From: Onstottus_B sp035558335
GTDB lineage: Bacteria > Acidobacteriota > Blastocatellia > UBA7656
Length of the DNA: 5,100 nucleotides
Assembly (NCBI GenBank): GCA_035558335.1
Contig: DATMCM010000260.1
Span: 1 to 5,100, forward strand
Reading direction: 5' to 3'
Positions 1 through 5,100 of the stretch are shown here, piece by piece. Positions within the stretch are counted from its first letter, which is position 1. Every line of letters starts with the position of its first letter. A model generated the notes under the pieces. That model saw nothing but the letters and a program-made list of their open reading frames with translations. It ran no database searches and was not told the DNA's origin. The position numbers were made by a program, and so were the translations under genes.

Positions 1-2192
1 CGGTTCAAGATGAGGTTCCAATCGTCAGGCCGTTGATCGAACACGACAAGGTTTCCGCCTTCTTTTGCATACTTCAACAAACAGGCGTTTTTCGAAATCA
101 AATCCGGCCGAATGAAGTAGGCGCAGCTGTCGATTACTATCGTGTCAAAGCGCGCCAGACCGCCGCAACTCGCCGGCTGTTGTGAGGCCGTTCCGTGTTC
201 GGTGATCGCGATATCATCGATCGCGATCTCAGTGCGGCTGACGCCGAGTTGATTGAGCGCGTCAGCAAGCCACGAACCCTGACTGCTGATATAGCCGACC
301 TTCAAGTCTCTCACAACCTCGAAGCCGATCGGGCCGACCGCGATCTTTGCTACTCCAAGCGGCTCGGGTGGCGAAGGCTTCTCCCGCCGGAACTCGATCA
401 ACACGTCGGGTGCAAGCGGCGGCTTGAGAATCGGAAGCTTCAGCTTCAGCTTGATCGTTACCTCTTCATCTTCGCGGGCGAAGCTCAGATGTGCGGGTTC
501 GTAGGCGTCATCCGTTAGCGCAAGCGGGACGACCCACAGCGCGCCCGTCAGCGCGCCTGGGGTTCGGTTGCGTACGAGCACCGGGACTTCGATTTCACGT
601 GGCGTCGACCAGTCCTTCAAGATAATGAATGGAGTTGCCGAAATCTCAACGGCCGCCGCAGTGTCGTACCGCGCGAGCGCGGCGAGAGGAATGTTCACGT
701 CGCCCAACCCGGCCTCCGCGAAAACTATTAGTCGATTGCCGTATGGCTCCCCGGGGAAAGTGCCGGGGAGCGACGAGCCCATCGGGTAGTACTGTTCATC
801 GCTCAGGTGGCCGGCTCGCGGCAGGGTGAGCGTCGAGTCTTTGGGTACCTCGTATTCCATGTCCAGTGAAGTCATCGCGTTTAGGGCGATCCAGCTTGCT
901 TCGGAATGCTTGTAGGCAGGCGCAGCCTCTGTGTTCGCTAGCGACTCGGGCATCCGAAGGATGACCGGCACCGCACGAGAACTACCATTGCGAAAGACCG
1001 CGTGCGCTGCAAGCTTCTGCCCTGGAACTACGATTCGATCGCTTATTGTGACTTCCAGGCTTAGACCCAGCAGCAGCGCAAGCGCCCGCTCGAGCGCGGC
1101 GGTGAATCGAATCACCCGGACAAATTCCGATCCGTATCGATCGCGCAACACTTCCTCTGAGCCTTCGGCTCTTTTTTCAATTAGCTTCTCGCGTAGCGCG
1201 TCAACAAGTTCGGCTGGTTTGGCAGTCGCTTCGAGGAGTGAGAGATCCCCGACGCGCGGCGGCGCGATCGATCGGTGAAGGTTTTCGGCAAGCGTAAAAC
1301 CGGTGAGCAACGTACTGCCCGCGTCGAGTTTCGCTTCGGTGACCGCGGCAACCAGCTTGTAGTAACTCTTCTCGCGGTCTGGCGTCAGGCGATCGCGGTC
1401 CGCCTGGAGGGATGAATTTCTTCGACGCGCCGCCAACCCGATCTCCGCGTAACTTTGGCCACGAGCGGTGTCTTGCGCGACGAGGTTTATCACGACGTCT
1501 GCGCGCGAGTCATCGGTTCTCTCGAAGAGACGGCGGACTTGCCACGGATCCAATCCAGCTTCGGCGCGCCGTTTTGGGTTGGCTGCTTCGTCGAGCGCTT
1601 CGCGAGTCAGACCTGCAAGCGCTTGCTGCTGCCCGTCGCCGGTCTTGGTGTTGTGATTCGTGATGATTACGTCGGGTCGCAACGATCGAATCGCCCGCAC
1701 GAGCCTGGCTAAGGCCTCGTCGTGACCCCAAATACTCAGGGCTTCGTTGGCCGATCTCGAGTAGCCGAAATCGCGGAGATTCAGGAAGTACACATCTGCG
1801 CCGAGGACGCGGGCCGATTCGAGAGCCTCGCGAGTGCGAGTGAACCCCAGTTCCGGATCGCTGTCGCCGCAAGTCGAACGGTCCCCGGCCTCGCCCCGAG
1901 TGCCGAAGAGCATAACCGTTCGTGCTCCGAGCGCTTTTCGACAAAGAGCCAGCGTACCATCGTCTGTGTCACCGGGACGCACGGCTATGCTCATGACGGT
2001 GAACGGAGTGTTCAAATCACGAAGGGCTTGATCGAGCGCGACGCTTCCGCGCTCTTCCGGAGGACCGGAGAGCGGGGTTCGATCTCGCTGGGCGGTCGAA
2101 GCCTTCGCCCGAACGGCCATGCTCGACGGCATCGAGCTGATCAGAAGCGCAAATGCCGCGAGACACGAACAGGCTCTCTGGATGTTCAACAT
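1..2192 (-). CDS. Exported PIG-L/LmbE-family deacetylase-like protein, probable pseudoenzyme, 3'-truncated by the window edge
   Basis: Read from CAT at 2190-2192, the minus strand is open for 730 codons to the left edge. An in-frame TAA lies five codons upstream of the ATG, so 2192 is the natural start; no Shine-Dalgarno is evident. Residues 1-26 look like a Sec signal peptide ending SSMA. Residues 64-225 follow the long PIG-L subfamily: a strand FTVMSIAV, a TRGEAGD loop (98-104), DFGYS (141-145), IWGHDE (154-159), RPDVIIT (172-178) and PWQVRRLFER (216-225). The metal motifs are altered: the AHPDD site reads VRPGD (71-75), and the GHHxA site reads GDGQQQA (185-191). Known PIG-L enzymes are zinc deacetylases of N-acetylglucosaminyl compounds. 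Here zinc binding looks lost, so a binding or structural role is inferred. Two Ig-like, NEW3-type beta segments follow (about 375-430 and 520-600). A glutamine-amidotransferase-like alpha/beta domain then begins near residue 630 (VGYISSQGSW, FDTIVIDSCAYFIRPDL). Relatives I recall are about 800-850 residues, so roughly 100 may be missing. Family assignment is firm; function is not. Confidence 0.9.
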   Translation of the reverse strand, partial: MLNIQRACSCLAAFALLISSMPSSMAVRAKASTAQRDRTPLSGPPEERGSVALDQALRDLNTPFTVMSIAVRPGDTDDGTLALCRKALGARTVMLFGTRGEAGDRSTCGDSDPELGFTRTREALESARVLGADVYFLNLRDFGYSRSANEALSIWGHDEALARLVRAIRSLRPDVIITNHNTKTGDGQQQALAGLTREALDEAANPKRRAEAGLDPWQVRRLFERTDDSRADVVINLVAQDTARGQSYAEIGLAARRRNSSLQADRDRLTPDREKSYYKLVAAVTEAKLDAGSTLLTGFTLAENLHRSIAPPRVGDLSLLEATAKPAELVDALREKLIEKRAEGSEEVLRDRYGSEFVRVIRFTAALERALALLLGLSLEVTISDRIVVPGQKLAAHAVFRNGSSRAVPVILRMPESLANTEAAPAYKHSEASWIALNAMTSLDMEYEVPKDSTLTLPRAGHLSDEQYYPMGSSLPGTFPGEPYGNRLIVFAEAGLGDVNIPLAALARYDTAAAVEISATPFIILKDWSTPREIEVPVLVRNRTPGALTGALWVVPLALTDDAYEPAHLSFAREDEEVTIKLKLKLPILKPPLAPDVLIEFRREKPSPPEPLGVAKIAVGPIGFEVVRDLKVGYISSQGSWLADALNQLGVSRTEIAIDDIAITEHGTASQQPASCGGLARFDTIVIDSCAYFIRPDLISKNACLLKYAKEGGNLVVFDQRPDDWNLILN
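204..228. repeat. 9-bp inverted repeat inside the PIG-L-like gene
   Basis: GATCGCGAT (204-212) and ATCGCGATC (220-228) are perfect inverted copies separated by 7 bases. Each arm also contains the 8-base palindrome ATCGCGAT, so the pair is a direct repeat as well. On the minus strand it encodes the near-symmetric peptide IAIDDIAI at the start of the amidotransferase-like domain. Codon repetition (ATC GCG ATC) explains it adequately; a regulatory role is not supported. Confidence 0.6.
746..771. repeat. GC-rich 9-bp hairpin inside the PIG-L-like gene
   Basis: GCTCCCCGG (746-754) and CCGGGGAGC (763-771) form a perfect 9-bp stem with an 8-base loop. It lies within the coding frame and encodes the segment SSLPGTFPGEPYG between the two beta-rich regions. 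No T-run follows on either strand, so it is not a standard intrinsic terminator. It may be a by-product of Gly/Pro-rich coding or an mRNA hairpin. Confidence 0.6.
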
Positions 2193-2203
2193 AGTGCGAA
2201 TCA

Positions 2204-2226
2204 GTTAAACGCTCGTACGAGCTAAC
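2204..2226. repeat. Perfect 12-bp palindrome with flanking inverted GTTA/TAAC, in the leader of the minus-strand gene
   Basis: GCTCGTACGAGC (2211-2222) is a perfect palindrome. GTTA (2204-2207) and TAAC (2223-2226) extend the symmetry across a 3-base bulge. It lies between the predicted promoter of the PIG-L-like gene and its ATG at 2192, so it could be an operator half-site pair or a 5'-leader hairpin. The symmetry is directly visible; any regulatory role is inferred. Confidence 0.55.
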
Positions 2227-2233
2227 CAGGATC

Positions 2234-2242
2234 ATTTTATCA
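2234..2242 (-). promoter_or_regulatory. Extended -10 promoter element for the PIG-L-like gene
   Basis: The minus strand reads TGATAAAAT here, which is an extended -10 (TGn) followed by TAAAAT, matching five of six bases of TATAAT. A start site near 2227 would give a leader of about 35 bases to the ATG at 2192. The -35 position at 17-bp spacing (2257-2262) has no recognisable hexamer and falls inside the palindrome at 2255-2264. That fits an extended -10 or activator-dependent promoter. Based on the sigma-70 consensus only. Confidence 0.4.
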
Positions 2243-2254
2243 TTCTCAGGCGCT

Positions 2255-2264
2255 ATGCTAGCAT
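2255..2264. repeat. Perfect 10-bp palindrome in the divergent promoter region
   Basis: ATGCTAGCAT is a perfect palindrome about midway between the two divergent genes. Its centre is 43 bases from the centre of the palindrome at 2211-2222, close to four helical turns. It covers the expected -35 position of the minus-strand promoter and touches the weak -35 candidate of the plus-strand gene, so it is a possible shared regulator site. A 10-base palindrome can also arise by chance. Confidence 0.4.
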
Positions 2265-2293
2265 TGCCCGCCACTTGTTTGAGCATCGATAAA
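2264..2293 (+). promoter_or_regulatory. Weak candidate promoter for the membrane protein gene
   Basis: TTGCCC (2264-2269) and GATAAA (2288-2293) are 18 bases apart, and each matches four of six consensus bases. Transcription would start about 20 bases before the ATG at 2320. This is the best pair I see on the plus strand of the divergent region, but it is weak. Confidence 0.2.
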
Positions 2294-2319
2294 CCCGAGG
2301 TTGCTGCGCTTTTAGATCA

Positions 2320-4101
2320 ATGACCGCTACTAAAAAGAAGAAATCCACAGATCCCAAGAGCGCAGCGCCTTCAACTACCGAGCGACAGACTCGGCTGCTG
2401 ATAGCCCTGGTGTGCATCGCGCTATCCGCAATCGCCGTAGTGCCTTTCTTTTTCATGGGCCGTTCGGACGGGAATCAAGGTCTGATCCTGCGAATGCCGA
2501 CGACTCACGACATGTTCCTTCATTATGACCAGATGAGATCGTTCCATAACGGGCTCGCGGCGGGAGAGATATACCCGAGGTGGGAAGAGGACACCAACCG
2601 AGGATTCGGCGCGGCGACGACGATCTACTATCCGCCAGCCATCTACTACATTACCTCGGCTATGTATGCGCTGACGCGAGACTGGCTGCGAGCGCTACTG
2701 AATGCCCATCTGCTGATTATGATAGCGTCGGCGGGCGCGATGTACCTTTACGCTCGAGAAGTGATGGGCCGAAGAGCATCGATTGTCGCAATGTCGGCTT
2801 ACGTCTTCCTGCCGTACCACATTGCCGATCAGTATGAGCGAGGAGCGCTCGCGGAGTTGCTCGGGTTCATATGGATGCCATTGACTTTGTTGTTTGCCGA
2901 GCGGCTGATGCAACAAGGCCGCGAGAGAAAGCTTACCGGCAAGCTCACATCGGCCGCCTGGCTGGCTTTTAGCTACGGCGGATTTCTCTGGTCGCATCCG
3001 CCGACCGCTTTTCAGTTTACGATGGGCTTTGGGGTATATGTTGCGGTCAGGGCTGCAATAACGCGGCAATGGAAGGGACTGATCTGGGTCGGATCTGGAA
3101 TGGCACTGGGTCTCGCGTTGGCTGCTGCTTACATACTGCCGGCATTCCTCGAGCAGGATCTTATTCATCGCGAGTTTGTCGCCGAGGTCTGGCCGTATCA
3201 CAAGACGTACGTTTTCGTTCACGACTTGTACGGCTCGGACTTGCACCGCGGGTTTTTCCACGCCGTCGACGGCATGTGGGTTTTCGGGACTGTTGGGATC
3301 TTCTTGTGCGCCTTGCTGCTCAAGTTCAAACTGCCGGCCTCGCTTCTCGGCAGCGAGCTGAGACTGAGAGGGACCCTGTGGATCGTGCTTGGCAGCTGTG
3401 CGAGCTTTATGATGCTGAAGCTGTCGCAGCCACTCGGTATGCTCATTCCCAAGATCGACATAGGCGTGTTCACCTGGAGAATGTTATCGATCACGACGCT
3501 GGTGATGTCGTTGTTGGCCGGCACCTGCGCGCAAGCCGCGATTAATGCGGGGAAGAAGAATCTACGCAGTGAGCGCGTTATCTTTCGTTCGCTTGCGCTC
3601 GTGGTGCTGATCGGCGGCTTCCTGTTCAGCGCGGGTGTGGCCGCAGGCCAGACCTCGGCTCCGGTGTTTGTGCCCGAGGCTGAGCACTTCAATTCGGCCA
3701 CGCTTCCACGAACGGCCCCTGCCGATCCGGCGGAGCTTCCCGATGATGTACCGCAAGCGGAGCTGTCAAGCGATAATGGAACGGTGACGGTCGAACGATG
3801 GGATCCTGAGCATCGAAGAATTCAAGTCGACCTTCAGGCTGAAGACCAACTCCTTGTGCGCACCTTCAACTTCCCCGGCTGGACCGCATCTGTTGATGGA
3901 AGGCCGGCCGAGATCATCACCGATGAGGAACTGGGAGACATGGCGATTGACATGCAACCCGGGAAGCACGAGGTCACTATAGATTTTCTCGATACGCCGG
4001 TCAGGCGCAACGGCAAGCGGATCACGTTGTTTTCGTTTGGCTTGTTGCTTGTTCTTTGGTGCGCCCCGCTCGCCAGCCGAAGATCAGCGGCCTCGCCATA
4101 A
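2320..4101 (+). CDS. Polytopic membrane protein, PTPS-related/GT-C-like glycosyltransferase family
   Basis: The 593-residue frame has an in-frame TAA at 2290-2292 and no other usual start before 2320, so the start is secure, although no good Shine-Dalgarno precedes it. A Lys-rich cytoplasmic N-terminus (4-8) precedes TM1 (about 25-46). The next loop carries THDMFLHYDQ (62-71) and PRW (86-88), then GFGAATTIYYPP (95-106). This pattern matches the '6-pyruvoyl-tetrahydropterin synthase-related' membrane family, which despite its name resembles GT-C and YfhO-type glycosyltransferases; an acidic residue in the first external loop, here D64, is typical of these enzymes. About ten further hydrophobic segments follow (roughly 123-146, 151-170, 177-196, 208-246, 250-275, 312-335, 351-373, 384-405, 424-443). 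A soluble region (about 445-565), rich in beta strands and carrying FPGWTASVDG (518-527) and PGKHEVTIDF, precedes a final TM (568-585). By family it probably transfers sugar from a lipid-linked donor at the outer membrane face; the acceptor is unknown. It is divergent from the PIG-L-like gene. Confidence 0.88.
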   Translation: MTATKKKKSTDPKSAAPSTTERQTRLLIALVCIALSAIAVVPFFFMGRSDGNQGLILRMPTTHDMFLHYDQMRSFHNGLAAGEIYPRWEEDTNRGFGAATTIYYPPAIYYITSAMYALTRDWLRALLNAHLLIMIASAGAMYLYAREVMGRRASIVAMSAYVFLPYHIADQYERGALAELLGFIWMPLTLLFAERLMQQGRERKLTGKLTSAAWLAFSYGGFLWSHPPTAFQFTMGFGVYVAVRAAITRQWKGLIWVGSGMALGLALAAAYILPAFLEQDLIHREFVAEVWPYHKTYVFVHDLYGSDLHRGFFHAVDGMWVFGTVGIFLCALLLKFKLPASLLGSELRLRGTLWIVLGSCASFMMLKLSQPLGMLIPKIDIGVFTWRMLSITTLVMSLLAGTCAQAAINAGKKNLRSERVIFRSLALVVLIGGFLFSAGVAAGQTSAPVFVPEAEHFNSATLPRTAPADPAELPDDVPQAELSSDNGTVTVERWDPEHRRIQVDLQAEDQLLVRTFNFPGWTASVDGRPAEIITDEELGDMAIDMQPGKHEVTIDFLDTPVRRNGKRITLFSFGLLLVLWCAPLASRRSAASP

Positions 4102-4152
4102 ATCTAAGCAAAAAGCCGCAGTTTGCCTCATTACAGACCGCCGTCGCCAACC

Positions 4153-4181
4153 TTGACACCGGAGTAACGCTGTTCAACAAT
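4153..4181 (+). promoter_or_regulatory. Sigma-70-type promoter of the TPR gene
   Basis: A perfect TTGACA -35 hexamer (4153-4158) is followed after exactly 17 bases by AACAAT (4176-4181), which matches four of six -10 positions including the key second A and last T. The predicted start near 4188 leaves a leader of about 37 bases to the ATG at 4225, containing the ribosome-binding site. It implies that the TPR gene is transcribed independently of the upstream membrane protein gene. No terminator is visible between them, so read-through remains possible. Confidence 0.5.
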
Positions 4182-4211
4182 GCGGTGGTCGACGAGGACA
4201 CCAATCGAAAC

Positions 4212-4218
4212 GAGGAAG
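4212..4218 (+). promoter_or_regulatory. Ribosome-binding site of the TPR gene
   Basis: GAGGAAG ends six bases before the ATG at 4225, a normal Shine-Dalgarno spacing. It favours this start over the in-frame ATG at 4180, which has only a distant GGAG and would lie upstream of the predicted transcription start. It is the only clear Shine-Dalgarno among the three genes. Confidence 0.75.
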
Positions 4219-4224
4219 ATAAAA

Positions 4225-5100
4225 ATGCCCCGTAGCTCAGCTGAGGTTAGCGCATTGGAAGACTTGAGGGAGTCAGGCAACTACGCCCGGATTGCGGACT
4301 TGCTCACCGACGACTGGCGTCGGGGGCTTGAATTCGAGGAATCAACGGTCCGCAAACGAATGCTGGCGGCTGAGCTTGCGGGACGCAGCGGTCAGCTTGA
4401 TGAAATGGAAGCGGCGCTGGCGCCGTACCTGGAACACGCCGATCACGTGCCGTTTGGCCTTTCCGCTCGAGTGATATTGACCTGTGCTCTCTACCACTAT
4501 CGCCGAAACGAGCCAAGTGAAGCGCTGCACCTTGCTTCGATGGCAAGGACGGTTGCCGCAGTTCGCGAGGATGAGACGATCCTCGGCGAAGCAGTGCAGC
4601 TTCAAGGACAGGCTTACTGGTCGCTCGAGCGCTGGAATGAAGCGGCATCGGCCTTCGAAGAGGCCATCAACATCTACGCCGGGCAGTCGCGCTCGTATCG
4701 GGTTGGCCTGGCTTACCTCTGTCTGGGCGCAGTGCTCAATCGAATCGGCAAGGTTGAAGTGGCGCGAACGACGCTCGAACGTTGCGTAAAGATAATGCTG
4801 AAGAGTCAAGATGACTACAGCCTCGCCGTTGCGCGCGTAAACATATCCCTTGCCTTGAACTCAATGGGCGAGCACGAAACGGCCATCAAGTATCTGGAGT
4901 TCGCCTATGACACGTTCGAGCAGATGAACCATGACCAGTACGCGTATCTGACCCTGAACAACATCGCGGCGACTCTGGTATCGCTGAGGGAGTATGACAG
5001 AGCGGAGAGTTACGTGGTTCGAGCGCTCGAGAAGGGAGTAAAGGCGCGAAGCACCCAGATCGCGTCAACCTACGAGATCAAGGCGCGAGTTCATCTTGCG
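4225..5100 (+). CDS. Tetratricopeptide-repeat protein, 3'-truncated by the window edge
   Basis: From the ATG at 4225 the frame is open for 292 codons to the right edge. There is no signal peptide or membrane segment, so the protein is probably cytoplasmic. After an acidic helical N-terminus (1-75), helix pairs follow at about 79-112, 122-152, 161-194, 198-232 and 239-272, and a further one is cut at 278-292. They show typical TPR residues, for example GQAYWSLERWNEAASAFEEA, LGAVLNRIGKVEVARTTLER, LALNSMGEHETAIKYLEFA and IAATLVSLREYDRAESYVVR. TPR arrays bind protein partners. The roughly 34-40-residue periodicity and the regular 'AY...LG...A...L' spacing resemble arrays in bacterial signalling and regulatory proteins. 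An output domain such as a sigma-54 AAA+ or helix-turn-helix module could therefore follow downstream, but nothing of it is seen. The specific function is unknown. Its own promoter and ribosome-binding site lie just upstream. Confidence 0.88.
   Translation, partial: MPRSSAEVSALEDLRESGNYARIADLLTDDWRRGLEFEESTVRKRMLAAELAGRSGQLDEMEAALAPYLEHADHVPFGLSARVILTCALYHYRRNEPSEALHLASMARTVAAVREDETILGEAVQLQGQAYWSLERWNEAASAFEEAINIYAGQSRSYRVGLAYLCLGAVLNRIGKVEVARTTLERCVKIMLKSQDDYSLAVARVNISLALNSMGEHETAIKYLEFAYDTFEQMNHDQYAYLTLNNIAATLVSLREYDRAESYVVRALEKGVKARSTQIASTYEIKARVHLA

Noticed and set aside
204..228. A regulator-binding site or HIP1-like GCGATCGC repeat.
   Set aside because: The exact HIP1 octamer is not present, and repeated Ile-Ala-Ile/Asp codons within the gene explain the symmetry.
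1510..1944. A 144-codon minus-strand frame overlapping the PIG-L-like gene in another phase.
   Set aside because: The composition is Arg/Ser-rich without motifs, and it lies wholly within the better supported frame that carries the DFGYS and RPDVIIT motifs.
1722..2225. A 167-codon plus-strand open frame antisense to the PIG-L-like gene.
   Set aside because: Its translation is low-complexity Arg/Ser-rich with no domain pattern, while the opposite strand encodes a recognisable family with a signal peptide. It is a shadow frame, as are the plus-strand frames at 195-518, 568-829, 931-1278 and 1412-1712.
2695..3261. A 188-codon minus-strand frame opposite the membrane protein gene.
   Set aside because: The plus strand shows clear transmembrane periodicity and family motifs; the antisense translation has none and no ribosome-binding site.
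4108..4128. A possible terminator hairpin after the membrane protein gene (GCAAA with TTTGC around the AAAAAGCCGC stretch).
   Set aside because: The stem is only about five A/T-rich pairs and no T-run follows in the right place, so it does not qualify as an intrinsic terminator.
4226..4300. A tRNA gene, suggested by the D-arm-like sequence TAGCTCAGCTG.
   Set aside because: No complementary anticodon stem, no TTCRA T-loop and no matching 3' acceptor strand follow at the expected distance, and a convincing protein frame covers the region.
4342..4809. Minus-strand frames opposite the TPR gene (4342-4809 and 4304-4648).
   Set aside because: The plus-strand frame has repeated TPR consensus residues, a promoter and a ribosome-binding site; the antisense products show no recognisable features.

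Overview
The window holds three genes and no ribosomal RNA, tRNA, CRISPR array or insertion sequence. Two of the genes run off the window edges. The DNA is moderately GC-rich, and all three genes share a similar codon style, so nothing looks recently transferred. The likely source is an Acidobacteriota-type soil bacterium. I infer this mainly from the long, multi-domain PIG-L protein, a form I associate with Acidobacteriota and Bacteroidota, and no marker gene is present to confirm it.

Layout. Positions 2192 down to 1 (minus strand) form one open frame of 730 codons with no stop. It encodes an exported PIG-L/LmbE-type protein whose C-terminus lies beyond the left edge. A 127-base divergent intergenic region (2193-2319) holds two perfect palindromes and promoter-like elements facing both ways. 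Positions 2320-4101 (plus strand) encode a 593-residue polytopic membrane protein. It has the PTPS-related/GT-C-like architecture and a periplasmic beta-rich C-terminal domain. A 123-base gap (4102-4224) contains a good sigma-70-type promoter. From 4225 a tetratricopeptide-repeat protein with a clear ribosome-binding site runs off the right edge (292 codons visible).

How they fit together. The divergent pair are an exported deacetylase-like protein and a membrane glycosyltransferase-like protein. A shared role in envelope glycan or lipid-linked sugar metabolism is possible but is only an inference from family membership. The TPR gene appears to be its own transcription unit, and its partner or output domain is not visible.

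The most notable point is that the PIG-L protein keeps the family scaffold but lacks the usual histidine zinc ligands in both metal-binding motifs, so it looks like a pseudoenzyme. I see no defence, toxin-antitoxin or mobile system, and no clear sign of a wholly new system.
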